A stretch of DNA of 64,000 nucleotides from Dongshaea marina (lineage in GTDB: Bacteria > Pseudomonadota > Gammaproteobacteria > Enterobacterales > Aeromonadaceae). A program made the position numbers and the translations under genes. Below, in pieces: positions 53,066-62,904 of this stretch. The notes beneath the pieces are model-generated. The model searched no databases. It was given only the letters and a program-made list of their open reading frames with translations, and was not told where the DNA came from. The first letter of the stretch is position 1. Each line of letters begins with the position of its first letter. The DNA lies in contig NZ_CP028897.1 of NCBI RefSeq assembly GCF_003072645.1, positions 2,927,658 to 2,991,657 on the forward strand. Reading direction: 5' to 3'.

Positions 53066-53506
53066 TCAGGCCCCGGATGTCTTGGCCTGCTCCCCGGGCT
53101 GCTTTTTCGGGGGCTGTTTTTTCGCCTCCTCAATAGGTGTTATCACCTGAGTCCCTTCCGATTCTTTGGTTTCCCCCACAAAATGGCCGCCCTTTTCGAT
53201 ACTGAGATCGCTGGAGTAGATGATCCCTTTGACGGTTCCGTTGCTCAGGATCTCAATCCCGTTGGCGGCACATTCGCCCTCGATCAGGCCACTAACAAGT
53301 ACCCGTTTGGCACATATATTCCCCTTCACCCGCCCCTCTTTACCCACAATCAGGGTTTGGCTGGTCTCAAGTTTTCCTTCAACATAGCCATCGACATGGA
53401 TATCACACTCTAGGGAGAGGGCTCCCTGGATGCTACAACCACGGGCGATAACAGTTGTTGTGGAATTCTCACCGTCTGGTCGATCACTGCGACTAAAGAT
53501 GCCCAT
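53066..53506 (-). CDS. Bactofilin
   Basis: 146 residues of the polymer-forming bactofilin family: repeats of short strands such as IHVDGYVEGKLETSQTLIVG, VKGNICAKRVLVSGLIEG and GIEILSNGTVKGIIYSSDL form a beta-helix; the C-terminus is disordered. Bactofilins shape cells by positioning wall enzymes. The M23 peptidase gene overlaps its start by 97 bp. Confidence 0.93.
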   Translation of the reverse strand: MGIFSRSDRPDGENSTTTVIARGCSIQGALSLECDIHVDGYVEGKLETSQTLIVGKEGRVKGNICAKRVLVSGLIEGECAANGIEILSNGTVKGIIYSSDLSIEKGGHFVGETKESEGTQVITPIEEAKKQPPKKQPGEQAKTSGA

Positions 53507-54396
53507 TTGACTCGCTTCTCCTTGCTAAACAACTGAGAAAAATTGGTCGATGACCAATTCATGAAGTTCACCGGATCCAGCACCCGCGATAAAAAACGTA
53601 CTTCATAATGGAGGTGAGGTCCAGTAGAGTCCCCGGAGTTTCCTGACCAGGCGATCAGATCTCCTTTATGCACAAATTTCCCATAGCTGACATTAAATTT
53701 GGACAGATGCCCATACAGGGTGGTAAAGCCAAATGAGTGATTGAGGATCATAAAATTACCATAGCCCTTTTTTCCCCGGCGCATATACTCCACCACGCCA
53801 TCGGCGGGCGCATAGATGGGCGTCCCCATCGAAGCCACCAAATCGATCCCCGGATGACGCTCGCGCTTTTTGGTGATCGGATTCTCTCTCATGCCAAACT
53901 TGGATGAGGCGTATCTATACTCAAGGGGCTTTCCACTGGGGATCAGCTCCAGCATGACGGCGCGCAACACGGAGTCCGTTGCCAGGTTTTGTAATCTCAA
54001 CTCAACTTCATGGCTATCGGGCTGGGCCTTCTTCTCCTGCTCTCTAAGTTCCCGCTCACTGCGTAACCCAAGGGTCTGTTCGAGTTCATCCATTCTCAGG
54101 TTAAAGTGCACCAGCTCGGCCCGTTTATCATCCAGGCTGTTTTCTATCTCGCGTTTCTTGCTCATCAGCTGTGAGATATCACCCTTGAGCCCGGAGACGG
54201 TATGCTGCTGGATCACAACCTGTTGCCGGGCAAGATCGACCCTGTGAGACAGATAAGAGATGATGGCGGTGCCTATCCCAAGCAGCAACAGGGTGAAGAT
54301 CGCCGCATAGGCCAGATAACGAAACATGATCTTTTTTACAGAAAAGTGCCGCGTACCATGAAGATCTGAGATGGTGATCCGATAACTATTTTTCAT
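53410..54396 (-). CDS. M23-family metallopeptidase
   Basis: 328 residues: one N-terminal membrane segment (FRYLAYAAIFTLLLLGIG), a coiled coil (about 60-125), then an LytM/M23 domain with HPGIDL and GPHLHYEVR zinc motifs. Cuts peptide cross-links in peptidoglycan. Its 3' end overlaps the bactofilin gene, a conserved pair of the kind that includes Helicobacter CcmA-Csd1. Bactofilin probably localises it. Confidence 0.92.
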   Translation of the reverse strand: MKNSYRITISDLHGTRHFSVKKIMFRYLAYAAIFTLLLLGIGTAIISYLSHRVDLARQQVVIQQHTVSGLKGDISQLMSKKREIENSLDDKRAELVHFNLRMDELEQTLGLRSERELREQEKKAQPDSHEVELRLQNLATDSVLRAVMLELIPSGKPLEYRYASSKFGMRENPITKKRERHPGIDLVASMGTPIYAPADGVVEYMRRGKKGYGNFMILNHSFGFTTLYGHLSKFNVSYGKFVHKGDLIAWSGNSGDSTGPHLHYEVRFLSRVLDPVNFMNWSSTNFSQLFSKEKRVKWASLVAVIDQTVRIPQQLLSPVVVASREPSP

Positions 54397-55131
54397 TGAC
54401 CCCGACTGCCATGTGGGTAGCTTTTATCCCCTAAGTCTGACACAGATGCTGTCTTTTTGATATTTAGCCGATTTTTAGCAATTGAGCATTACTTTAAGAA
54501 AAATGGAAATTTTTCAAAAATCGCTTTGAGACTGGCCCGGGTGCTTTTAAGATACTCCGGTCATCGCCTGCGAAACCACAAAGAAGTATCCAGGTGCATG
54601 ACCCAAGGAAAGATAGTAGATTGTGCTAGAGCGCCCTTCTCAGGTTGGGCGTCTTTTTTTGCCTGCTGCCTGCCTTCCGGGCTGCGTTGAGGTTTCAGAA
54701 CGGCTTGTGTCGCTGGCAATTTGTCGGCCAGACAGAAGATGGGTGGAAGCATAGCCACTGGCCTATGGATTGCGCCTGAAAAAGTCCTGCTCATTGCTGC
54801 TTATCACTCATTTAGAACCTCTGAACCTGGTAACTCAGGTCACGAACAGACCATTTCGGGGGCAATAGCTCCAACATTGGAAGGGTCAATAACGCCTAAA
54901 AATTCCACGGGAATTTTCACTGCAACTATACTTATAGTGTCCTTCGAAGCGGCTCTGGTCTTAGCCTTTGACTGGAGCGAAGGACAGCCTATTTGTTATC
55001 GATTTGATGCAAGCCCTCTTCGGAGGGCTTTTTTTGTAAGTCTCGGGTTATGAGCCGAAAGATAATGAGCAAGGCTCACCAATCCAGCAGAATTAGCTCG
55101 CTATTTGTCACAGGCGGAGCCTTGCTTAAGC
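54397..55131. other. 735-bp intergenic region with candidate small RNA
   Basis: No convincing gene. Two plus-strand terminators: 54631-54660 (GCGCCC...GGGCG then T7) and 55011-55036 (8-bp stem with UUCG tetraloop, then T7). A hairpin GTCCTTCG...CGAAGGAC (54939-54985) precedes the second, suggesting a small RNA ending near 55036. Confidence 0.5.
55011..55036 (+). terminator. Rho-independent terminator with UUCG loop
   Basis: AAGCCCTC-TTCG-GAGGGCTT followed by TTTTTTT. No gene lies upstream on this strand, so it probably ends a small RNA. Confidence 0.8.
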
Positions 55132-55347
55132 TTAGGAGCTGTAATCACCCTTCATTGTGGACGAGCCTGAAGCAGACAACTCCCGCAACTGGGATTGTCG
55201 GGCAGACTTCTGGCCAAGAGTTAGCTCAATCAGCTCAGGAGGACAAGCATACAGATCATCAATCAGATAAGACTCTTCATCAATGATGCTGTCATAAGAG
55301 AAATAACGGGCAATATTTTTTGCCAGATCCCTATTTATTTTTTGCAT
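55132..55347 (-). CDS. Hypothetical protein, 71 aa
   Basis: Start at 55347, with AAGGGGA upstream. A small acidic helical protein (IARYFSYDSIIDEESYLIDDLY). No membrane segment and no known family. Confidence 0.55.
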   Translation of the reverse strand: MQKINRDLAKNIARYFSYDSIIDEESYLIDDLYACPPELIELTLGQKSARQSQLRELSASGSSTMKGDYSS

Positions 55348-55501
55348 AACAGATCCCCTTAGATAGAAATGGTGTGCCTGAAGCCGAATACTCATCTGAG
55401 TTTAAAGATGCCATAGCCAGGCCTCCAGGCATATCCAGTTGTTCCTTATGCTCTGTTTGTCCGGGACAAACACCTCAAATCCCACCCTTTTATCATTATG
55501 C

Positions 55502-55660
55502 TCAATGAGTCTGTGTCATCAGGAGTGTCAGGAGACAAACACAGAGCAAGCCCCCCACGGCAAAAAGACAGCACTTCATCACTTTAGAAAAGCGCTCAGC
55601 AATAAGTGTGGCCTCAACTTCATCCCTGCCCATCGCTTGTAAAAGATGATTAACTTGCAT
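55502..55660 (-). CDS. Small single-pass membrane protein, 52 aa
   Basis: Start at 55660 with AGGGGAGA upstream. The N-terminal 27 residues are soluble (MQVNHLLQAMGRDEVEATLI), followed by a hydrophobic segment rich in cysteine (CCLFAVGGLLCVCLLTLL) and MTQTH. Inner-membrane location likely. Family unknown. Confidence 0.5.
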   Translation of the reverse strand: MQVNHLLQAMGRDEVEATLIAERFSKVMKCCLFAVGGLLCVCLLTLLMTQTH

Positions 55661-55821
55661 CGGTATCTCTCCCCTGTCGTGCTGTAGAGGCACTATGGCA
55701 GATAAATATGAAATTAATGTGACAGTAAAAATAACCGCTGAGAATGGTGTGAGAGATCAATCGCTAACTCTGGTCGATTGAACATCCAGCATCTTGCTTA
55801 AAAGTGAGGAGTTAAGGCTGC

Positions 55822-56634
55822 TTAGCGCTTAAGAGGGATCCAGGATGCCTCCCGTGGAGCAAGCATATATTTTATTAACAGCGCTTTACCTGAGCTCTCC
55901 CTGACTTTGGTGATCTCGTCCCAAAACTGCTCCGCTTGCTCAGGGCTCTCCTGATAGTACTTTCTTGAAAAGATCAGATAGAGTTTACTGTCGATGAAAA
56001 GCCTGGGCAGTACCTTAAGGCTGGATCCCAAACGATACTGGGAGATCATCTCCCGGGCACTGTCTTCATTGAGGATATAGCCATCGATACGCCCCAGAGC
56101 GACCATCTTGAGTCCTCGCTCTCCATCCGGAAGATAGATGTTCTTAGCATAAGCCCCCATAGATTTTAGCCTCTGAGCCGCAATGTATCCGGGAGGAGAA
56201 CCGATCCCTGTGGTGAGACCACTGAATTGCTTACCATCCCAGCTGACCTTGGAATCGAACCGTACATAGATGGGGTAACGCAGCTGCCAAAAGTAGCGCC
56301 TGCTATCAAGATCTCCCGCAGCATCCCTGGGAAATACAGCAAATCGCTCACGATCAGAGCTCCAGATCGCAGCAAACATCCCATCCATTCGGCTCAACTC
56401 AACCTCACGCAGGCAGCGCTTCCAGGGGGAGCGATGAAACGCCACCTCCAGCCCGCTTGCTCTGGCGGCCAGCAACACCATCTCAACGGCCAGCCCGGGA
56501 TGATCGGGTATATAGTTGTCATACCCCAGAATAAAAGGCTTTAGCTCTGTATCCTCATAACAAATATTAACCCGCTGACCCGCAAAAGCCGCGACCTGAA
56601 ACGTGAGCAGGATAATGAGCAACAGGATTTGCAT
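55822..56634 (-). CDS. Periplasmic solute-binding protein, SBP_bac_3 type
   Basis: 270 residues from the Met at 56634 (MQILLLIILLTFQVAAFAGQ signal peptide). VNICYEDTELKPFILGYDN and FHRSPWKRCLREVEL, with EMVLLAARASG between, match the short orphan SBP_bac_3-like proteins. An upstream Met at 56793 would add a 53-residue extension with no logic. No transporter genes nearby; ligand unknown. Confidence 0.82.
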   Translation of the reverse strand: MQILLLIILLTFQVAAFAGQRVNICYEDTELKPFILGYDNYIPDHPGLAVEMVLLAARASGLEVAFHRSPWKRCLREVELSRMDGMFAAIWSSDRERFAVFPRDAAGDLDSRRYFWQLRYPIYVRFDSKVSWDGKQFSGLTTGIGSPPGYIAAQRLKSMGAYAKNIYLPDGERGLKMVALGRIDGYILNEDSAREMISQYRLGSSLKVLPRLFIDSKLYLIFSRKYYQESPEQAEQFWDEITKVRESSGKALLIKYMLAPREASWIPLKR

Positions 56635-57021
56635 CTGAATTACCACTAGATGACTTACCCGAAGTATAACAGCCGCTTCACTCATCAAATGATCAATGCC
56701 CAGAGCGCTCTCAAGTCGCAGCCCCCCTTTACACCAATTACAGATAATTAAGCTTGCCCTCCCTACAGCAGATGCTGAACCGCTTGCCACCAACAGTCGT
56801 GGTCTGAAGACTTGTCCCTGAAACAGCGTTTGATGATTTTACCAAGGTCTATCGGATGCATTCTTCATCCAGCGGTAATCGCTCATTAAGATCAATTAAA
56901 CTTAACGATTCACGTCACCCACAGACCATTTTCAGAGGCAACAGGATTAAAATTGGAAACCTCAACTGAGCCTAGGTACACTGCCATCCTTTGAACCCTT
57001 AATCTCCCGGAGATAGTCGGC
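56635..57021. other. Gap with no recognised feature
   Basis: 387 bp between divergent genes. It should contain both promoters, but I cannot identify the boxes with confidence. Confidence 0.4.
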
Positions 57022-57747
57022 ATGTTGCCAACCCAGCTCTGTGTTACGGTCGCGGCTTTGTTTTCCCTGCTTCTCAGCCTGCCCGGCTTTGCCAAAACCG
57101 GCCCCCAGCAAAATTTTCGTTCGGCGAAGCGTGAGCTGGTGCGCCTCTACCAGCAACACCCACAGATCCCAACCTTCTATTGCCGGGCTCCCATCAGCTG
57201 GCAGGGCAAAAAAGGGATACCTGAGCTCAAGGAGATCGGTTATAAGGTTCGCAAGCAGCAAAAAAGAGCCAACCGAATCGAGTGGGAGCATGTGATGCCC
57301 GCTTACTGGTTTGGTCACCAGCTCAAGTGCTGGCAACAGGGAGGACGCAAGGCCTGTGAAAAGCACTCGGCCCGGTTTCGACAGATGGAGGGAGACATGC
57401 ACAACCTGGTTCCCTCCATCGGTGAGGTGAATGGCGATCGCTCCAACTACAGATACAGTGACTGGCAGGGGCCCAGCATGTATGGTCGCTGTGAAATGGC
57501 GATCGACTTTAAACGAAAACAAGCCAGACCTCCCCGTTACACCCATGGATTTATCGGCCGAGACTATCTCTATATGCAACAGCGCTATGGGATTAAACTA
57601 TCCAAATCACAGATGAAGATGATGCAGGCCTGGGCACAACAGGCACCGAGCTCGTGGGAGTGTCAGCAAAACAAGCTAATCACCAAGCTTCAGGGAAATG
57701 ATAATCCTTTTGTCACCCGGGCCTGTCATAAGATAGGTTTGGGTTAA
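57022..57747 (+). CDS. Secreted endonuclease I (EndA/Dns family)
   Basis: 241 residues with a signal peptide (ending FAK). ANRIEWEHVMPA is the family's catalytic block with the general-base His; GDMHNLVPSIGEVNGDRSNYR holds the metal-binding Asn residues; MYGRCEMAIDF follows. Cysteines form disulfides in related Vibrio Vvn/Dns enzymes. Degrades extracellular DNA; one of two secreted nucleases in the window. Confidence 0.93.
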   Translation: MLPTQLCVTVAALFSLLLSLPGFAKTGPQQNFRSAKRELVRLYQQHPQIPTFYCRAPISWQGKKGIPELKEIGYKVRKQQKRANRIEWEHVMPAYWFGHQLKCWQQGGRKACEKHSARFRQMEGDMHNLVPSIGEVNGDRSNYRYSDWQGPSMYGRCEMAIDFKRKQARPPRYTHGFIGRDYLYMQQRYGIKLSKSQMKMMQAWAQQAPSSWECQQNKLITKLQGNDNPFVTRACHKIGLG

Positions 57748-57784
57748 TATACAATCGCAACAAACCCGCTCGCAGAGAGATACT

Positions 57785-58873
57785 ATGGATAGCACAGACT
57801 TAAAAAGAAAACCGGGCAGAGTGATTCTGCTCCTTGCCCTGGCCTGCTCTATTGTTGCCAGTTATATCCTGATCTCCCCCTACCTTCAGCCAATCGTGAT
57901 CGCTCTGCTGTTTGGTCTGATGGCGCATCCGCTGCATCAGCGGATTCAGGATAAACTGGGAGGCAGAGCCAATCTTGCCGCAACTATCAGCTGTCTGCTC
58001 CTCACCTTTGTGATCCTGCTGCCCCTGCTGTTTGTGCTGATGGCGATCCTGAGTCAGGCCGTCGTCTACTCAACGACCCTGTTGCATTGGGTTCAATCCG
58101 GAGGGTTTGATCAACTATTGGCTCACCCCTGGGTGAGTAAACTGCATCAGCTGGCTCTGGATGTTCTCCCCCTGGATAAGCTGAAAAACACCAGTATCTC
58201 CCAGGATCTGATCGCAGCAGCATCCAAGATGGGGAAAAATGCCTTGGGGATCAGTGCCGAGATCGCCGGTGATGTCACCCACTTTATCTTCAGCTTTGTG
58301 CTGATGCTGTTTGTGCTGTTTTTTATTCTGCGCGATTACGACAGCATAGTGCGTTTTTTCCACCATGCCCTGCCCCTTTCCCGCAGTCAGGAGGAGATCC
58401 TGATGCGTGAGATCAAAACCGTTTCCAAATCTGCTCTGCTGGGCTCCTTTCTGACGGCCGTCACTCAGGGAATCGCCGGTGGTATTGGCTTTTGGATCGT
58501 TGGGATCCCTGGGTTGTTTTGGGGCAGCATCATGGCCTTTGCCTCACTGATCCCTGTGGTAGGCACAGCTCTTATCTGGGTTCCTGCGGTGCTATTTCTG
58601 TTTATCACCGGTCAATGGCAGTGGGGGATCTTTCTGCTGGCCTGGAGCATTTTAATCGTCGGCTCCATCGATAACTTCTTAAGACCCTGGTTTATGCAAG
58701 GCGCAGCATCGATGGGAACCGTGGTGATCTTCTTTTCATTGATGGGAGGGATCAGCATGTTTGGCCTGATGGGCCTCATCTACGGGCCGCTGGTGATCGC
58801 CATCACCCTGGTGCTGTTTCATCTGTATGAGACCGAGTTTAAAGATTTTCTCGATTATCAGGACAGGCACTGA
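57785..58873 (+). CDS. AI-2E family transporter (YdiK-like)
   Basis: 362 residues and about eight membrane segments. PYLQPIVIALLFGLMAHPLH near the start and FASLIPVVGTALIWVPAVLFLF and ISMFGLMGLIYGPLVIAI later are typical of the family. Members include proposed exporters of autoinducer 2 and Na+/H+ antiporters; the substrate is unknown. A bidirectional terminator follows. Confidence 0.9.
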   Translation: MDSTDLKRKPGRVILLLALACSIVASYILISPYLQPIVIALLFGLMAHPLHQRIQDKLGGRANLAATISCLLLTFVILLPLLFVLMAILSQAVVYSTTLLHWVQSGGFDQLLAHPWVSKLHQLALDVLPLDKLKNTSISQDLIAAASKMGKNALGISAEIAGDVTHFIFSFVLMLFVLFFILRDYDSIVRFFHHALPLSRSQEEILMREIKTVSKSALLGSFLTAVTQGIAGGIGFWIVGIPGLFWGSIMAFASLIPVVGTALIWVPAVLFLFITGQWQWGIFLLAWSILIVGSIDNFLRPWFMQGAASMGTVVIFFSLMGGISMFGLMGLIYGPLVIAITLVLFHLYETEFKDFLDYQDRH

Positions 58874-58884
58874 TCGCTCAAACT

Positions 58885-58912
58885 AAAAAACCCTCCGGAC
58901 TCGGAGGGTTTT
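58885..58912. terminator. Bidirectional terminator
   Basis: AAACCCTCCG / CGGAGGGTTT with a 4-nt loop, with A and T runs either side. It lies between converging genes. Confidence 0.85.
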
Positions 58913-58953
58913 CACAAGGATAAGATAAGGCTCACTGTCAGCCTGGATAAACC

Positions 58954-59277
58954 CTAAGCCTCGATGTCAAAGTAGTTGGCCGCCACATATGCGGCTCTGC
59001 GGGTCGCTTCTCCATGATCCCGGTACTTCTGCTCAAGAAGATCCCTGAAATCCTCCAGCATATGATCGATACGCTCCCAACTTAAGTTCTGATCGCCATT
59101 TTGAATATGATGTTCTTCGAGTTTGAGCCTGAACAGATCGCGGTCGATACGATATTCAGCATCCGATGGATAAGGTGACCGGGATAACTCCTCTTCCCTC
59201 TCCTCATGAGCAAGTCCCCATTTACCGTCTCCCTGACGTAACAACTGCAGATGTGCAATGGTATGGTCCATTATCAT
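58954..59277 (-). CDS. Hypothetical protein, 107 aa
   Basis: A soluble, helical and very charged protein (MIMDHTIAHLQLLRQGDGKW, ERIDHMLEDFRDLLEQKYRDHG). AGGAGAAC precedes the ATG. I do not recognise the family. Confidence 0.6.
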   Translation of the reverse strand: MIMDHTIAHLQLLRQGDGKWGLAHEEREEELSRSPYPSDAEYRIDRDLFRLKLEEHHIQNGDQNLSWERIDHMLEDFRDLLEQKYRDHGEATRRAAYVAANYFDIEA

Positions 59278-59441
59278 TGTTCTCCTTTACAATCGATTGG
59301 GACAGAGCTCATCTTAATCAAACTGACCACCGCTGAACAGGAAAACAGGGTCATCGCCTGTGTATGTCGGATCAAATGTGACTAAGCTCCCAGCCAGAGG
59401 GGATGACTTAACAGAAATCGGTACAGTCGGCGATCAAAAGA

Positions 59442-60278
59442 TCATGAGGCAGGCTCGAGAAAACGTCTGGCCAATTTACGAATATACCCGCTCTGTTTGA
59501 GCTCCTGCAGGGCCCGGTTCCAGCGTGCGACCTCACTGGAAGCAATATTTTTGGACATCGCAATATAGTGCTGCCCCTGTAACACCACCACCGGAGTCTT
59601 GCGGACCAACTCGGGAGAGATTTCATGGGCACTTAGCTTATGCTCGATAGAGTCTTCTGAAGTGATCGCCAGGGCAACCCTGCCACGCTTGAGCAGCCCG
59701 AAACAGGTGGCATAGTTTTTATTTCTGGACAGCGCGGTAAACCCCATCCCGGTCAATAGCCGGTCATGAACCGAACCATTGAGCACACAGATTTTAAGGT
59801 CCCTGGCATCACTCAAAGAGCGGATCCCGGTCGGCCGACTGCGCCACTCGTAAAAATAGTCGGTCCCTGCGGAGATGGGCCCCACCCATTGCACCGTTTT
59901 CTCTCGCTCGGCCGTGCGCTGTACCGCAAAAAAGACGATATTTTTTCGGGTTTGTACGGCGTAAAGACCCCGCTTAAACGGAACCTCACGCATCGGTACA
60001 TCATATCCGAGTTGCTCAGCCAAGGTGTTAACAACCTCCACTTGAAAGGCTCGCTTCCCCTGCCGGGGGATCCCTTCGCACCAGTGCTCCATGCAGGTTA
60101 CCTGTCGGGATAGGTTGTGGGTGTAAAAGGTAAATGGATCGCCATAGGCTCTGGGTGATAAACCGAAGCAGGCCAGTAACAACAAGCCTGGCCAGCCAGT
60201 GAATGTAACAAACGCTCTTTGCAAACAAGCTTTTACAGCAACGGGTTGAGCCAACAGTTGCCCAAACAGACACCCCAA
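59442..60278 (-). CDS. Periplasmic solute-binding protein, SBP_bac_3 type
   Basis: 278 residues with a membrane or signal segment at about 27-46 (WPGLLLLACFGLSPRAYG). FTFYTHNLSRQVTCMEHWCEG is an unusual start of the domain, but PFKRGLYAVQTRKNIVFFAV and IASSEVARWNRALQELK fit. Ligand unknown. An orphan like the other four. Confidence 0.78.
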   Translation of the reverse strand: MGCLFGQLLAQPVAVKACLQRAFVTFTGWPGLLLLACFGLSPRAYGDPFTFYTHNLSRQVTCMEHWCEGIPRQGKRAFQVEVVNTLAEQLGYDVPMREVPFKRGLYAVQTRKNIVFFAVQRTAEREKTVQWVGPISAGTDYFYEWRSRPTGIRSLSDARDLKICVLNGSVHDRLLTGMGFTALSRNKNYATCFGLLKRGRVALAITSEDSIEHKLSAHEISPELVRKTPVVVLQGQHYIAMSKNIASSEVARWNRALQELKQSGYIRKLARRFLEPAS

Positions 60279-60370
60279 AGCCCAGCTCCGATAGTAATAA
60301 GAACTATTATCAGTTTAGTTGAGCTTTAGTCGGAATTCTAACCCCCGCAATGGCTTCACTTTGCCCAAAG

Positions 60371-61264
60371 CTACTCAGAAACCCACAGCTCCAGCAGATC
60401 TCGGGCGATGGCATCTCGTCTGGGCAAGGTAAAAGAGCTATCGGCTCCTTCGGTGAGAACCGCTTTGACCGTCTGTTTATCCACCCAGATCGCATCGGCC
60501 AGCTCATCAGAATCCAGAGCCAGGGCTCGTGTTTTGGCTTCAAGGCGCATTCCCGCCATCAGTGCACAAGGAAAAGGCCAGGGCTGAGAAAAGAGATAAT
60601 TAACCTCCTCCCCCTCGATTCCGGCCTCTTCATAGAGCTCTCGCAGGGCTGCATCTTCGAGGGTTTCTCCGGGTTCAACAAACCCCGCCAGGCAGGAGTA
60701 ATGATTTTCAGGAAAATGTACCCCACGTCCCAATAAGCAGTGATCTCCCTGGGTCACCAGCATGATGACTACCGGATCGACTCTGGGAAAGTGTTTGCTG
60801 TCACATTCACTGCAGTCCCGGCGCCAGCCCCCATGGGTCACCCGGGTTTTCGCACCACAACGAGAACAACAGGGATTATCCCTGTGCCAGTTCAGCGCAC
60901 TTGCTGCCTGGGCCACAATCCCCAAAAGATATTCTGAAGCCTGAGGAGTATGGGCAAACTCGCGAATTGGCATTGGGCTTATCTGTGCCTGAGGAGCCCC
61001 CCTACTACTTGCCGCAAAATAATTTACTCCCTGGTAGGCGCCGAGCAGGATCAGCTCATCTTCAGTAATCTGGGCCTGCCGGATGATAGCCGCAGAAAAG
61101 AGACAAGAGCCACTTGAATCGTCGACCATCACACAAGCCCCATTCAAAAGCAGGAACCGGGAGCTATCCAGTTGACTCAGGGTCCGGATCTGCTCCGGAT
61201 CAGACCGGACCTTGTCCAAGCGGTCCAGGGGGTTTTGACTAAAGAAGGGGTAAGGTCTTTTCAT
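60371..61264 (-). CDS. nudC: NADH pyrophosphatase NudC
   Basis: 297 residues from the Met at 61264; the frame is open to 61366 but that part has no domain match. Zinc ribbon CSRCGAKT...CSEC, then the Nudix box GFVEPGETLEDAALRELYEEAGIEG. NudC hydrolyses NADH and removes NAD caps from RNA. Ends LLELWVSE. Confidence 0.92.
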   Translation of the reverse strand: MKRPYPFFSQNPLDRLDKVRSDPEQIRTLSQLDSSRFLLLNGACVMVDDSSGSCLFSAAIIRQAQITEDELILLGAYQGVNYFAASSRGAPQAQISPMPIREFAHTPQASEYLLGIVAQAASALNWHRDNPCCSRCGAKTRVTHGGWRRDCSECDSKHFPRVDPVVIMLVTQGDHCLLGRGVHFPENHYSCLAGFVEPGETLEDAALRELYEEAGIEGEEVNYLFSQPWPFPCALMAGMRLEAKTRALALDSDELADAIWVDKQTVKAVLTEGADSSFTLPRRDAIARDLLELWVSE

Positions 61265-61484
61265 GCAATCGACACCGCAGTGATGGATTAAGAATGGATG
61301 CAGGATTATATCTGAGTCATTATGACTCAAACAGCCCCAATCCAAGTTCAGCTGCACATCCACCATAGCGAGTCATGACTATTAGGAACCACTCGGGCAG
61401 CGAAGATCCTCTTTACCCTGAAAAAAGAATCGAGTACATTGGGCGCTCCTTAATACCCTATCACAGTAGTCAGGTATACCGTTC

Positions 61485-62501
61485 ATGGCCAGTCTGAGAG
61501 TTTTCGTTTCCACCTCAACCAACCCCTGGTTTAACCTGGCCGTTGAAGAGTGTATATTTCGCTCCATGTCGACGGCTCAACGGGTGCTTTTCCTGTGGCG
61601 TAACGCTGACACTGTTGTGATCGGGCGAGCTCAAAACCCCTGGCGGGAGTGCAATACCCGCAAGATGCAGCAAGATGGGATCACCCTGGCTCGCCGGCAA
61701 AGTGGCGGGGGAGCCGTCTTTCAGGATCTGGGAAACAGCAACTTTACCTTCATGACCGGCAAGCCCGAATACGATAAATCGGTCTCAACCCGGATCATCC
61801 TTAGTGCCCTGGAGCAGCTTGGGATCCAGGGCAAGGCCACCGGCCGTAATGATCTGGTGGTTGAGGACAGCCTCGGGGAGCGTAAATTTTCGGGATCCGC
61901 CTACCGCGAAACCCTGGATAGAGGCTTTCATCACGGTACCCTGCTGCTGAACGCCAATCTATCCCGCCTTGGCAACTACCTTACCCCGGATCCAAAGAAG
62001 CTGCAGGCCAAGGGGATCACCTCGGTGCGCTCCCGGGTCACTAACCTTTGTGATCTTAAGCCTGAGCTCGATCATCAAAGCGTCTGTGATGCGATCATGG
62101 AGGCGTTTTTTAACTTCTATGGTGAACGCGTAAAGCCTGAACTGATCACGGTCGACAAGATGCCCGAGCTCCCCAAGTTTGAAGAGACCTTTGCCAGGCA
62201 GAGTCAATGGGAGTGGAATTTTGGAAAAACCCCTGAGTTCATGTATACCCTGGATGAACGCTTTAGCTGGGGCAACGTCGAGCTACACCTGGATGTCAAA
62301 CAGGCGCAGATAGAGAAAGCCCGGGTCTTCAGTGACAGCCTCAATCCTGAGCCGCTTGAGGCATTTGCGGATGCCTTGTCTGGCCAGGCCTACCGGGCGC
62401 AGGAGATCACAGCAACCGTCGCACAAATTACCAAGCGCTATCCAAACCGCCTGGGTGAGCTGATGGAGCTTCAGAGCTGGCTGAAAACCGCTGTCGCCTA
62501 A
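61485..62501 (+). CDS. lplA: Lipoate-protein ligase A
   Basis: 338 residues, usual for Lpl[34 protein letters not shown] (lipoyl-adenylate site) and [10 protein letters not shown] with KFSGSA later. Attaches lipoate to lipoyl-dependent enzymes such as pyruvate dehydrogenase. The C-terminal domain (from about 250) is present. Divergent from nudC. Confidence 0.95.
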   Translation: MASLRVFVSTSTNPWFNLAVEECIFRSMSTAQRVLFLWRNADTVVIGRAQNPWRECNTRKMQQDGITLARRQSGGGAVFQDLGNSNFTFMTGKPEYDKSVSTRIILSALEQLGIQGKATGRNDLVVEDSLGERKFSGSAYRETLDRGFHHGTLLLNANLSRLGNYLTPDPKKLQAKGITSVRSRVTNLCDLKPELDHQSVCDAIMEAFFNFYGERVKPELITVDKMPELPKFEETFARQSQWEWNFGKTPEFMYTLDERFSWGNVELHLDVKQAQIEKARVFSDSLNPEPLEAFADALSGQAYRAQEITATVAQITKRYPNRLGELMELQSWLKTAVA

Positions 62502-62904
62502 GAGGCCCCTTGTACCACATAGCTTAAATAGCTTGATCAGGTAATGGGGTTGCGTCGCTCAGAGTCACACTATTTAGGGGTGACTGCGCAGTGGATGTCT
62601 TCGGAACAATTATCCAGCCTCTGAGCAGCTGTGAAGGCGAACTGTTCAATGCTCTTTTTCCGAGACAGGGTGTAATTGCTCCCAGAGCAATGAAACGCGA
62701 GGTAGGGATACCGAGCTGGGAGGGTTATCAGGGATGGTAACCGTCGAGCTGCGTAGTTCTGTGGAGGGACTCACAGTACGGAGCGAGTTTTTGATTACTT
62801 TTGGCGATACAAAAGTAATGTGCTGCCGGCACCCCGGCATTAATGCAGCTTAGCTGAAAATCGCAATACTCAGATAAGTGGTATAGATAATAACGTTAGC
62901 GCCC
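62502..62904. other. Gap with TACTTTTGG palindrome
   Basis: About 400 bp without a gene. Contains the palindrome ATTACTTTTG / CAAAAGTAAT (62794-62819), related to 3829-3854. Confidence 0.5.
62794..62819. repeat. Intergenic palindrome, TACTTTTGG type
   Basis: 10-bp perfect stem ATTACTTTTG / CAAAAGTAAT with a 6-nt loop; sister of the one at 3829-3854, and the only two seen here. Confidence 0.55.
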
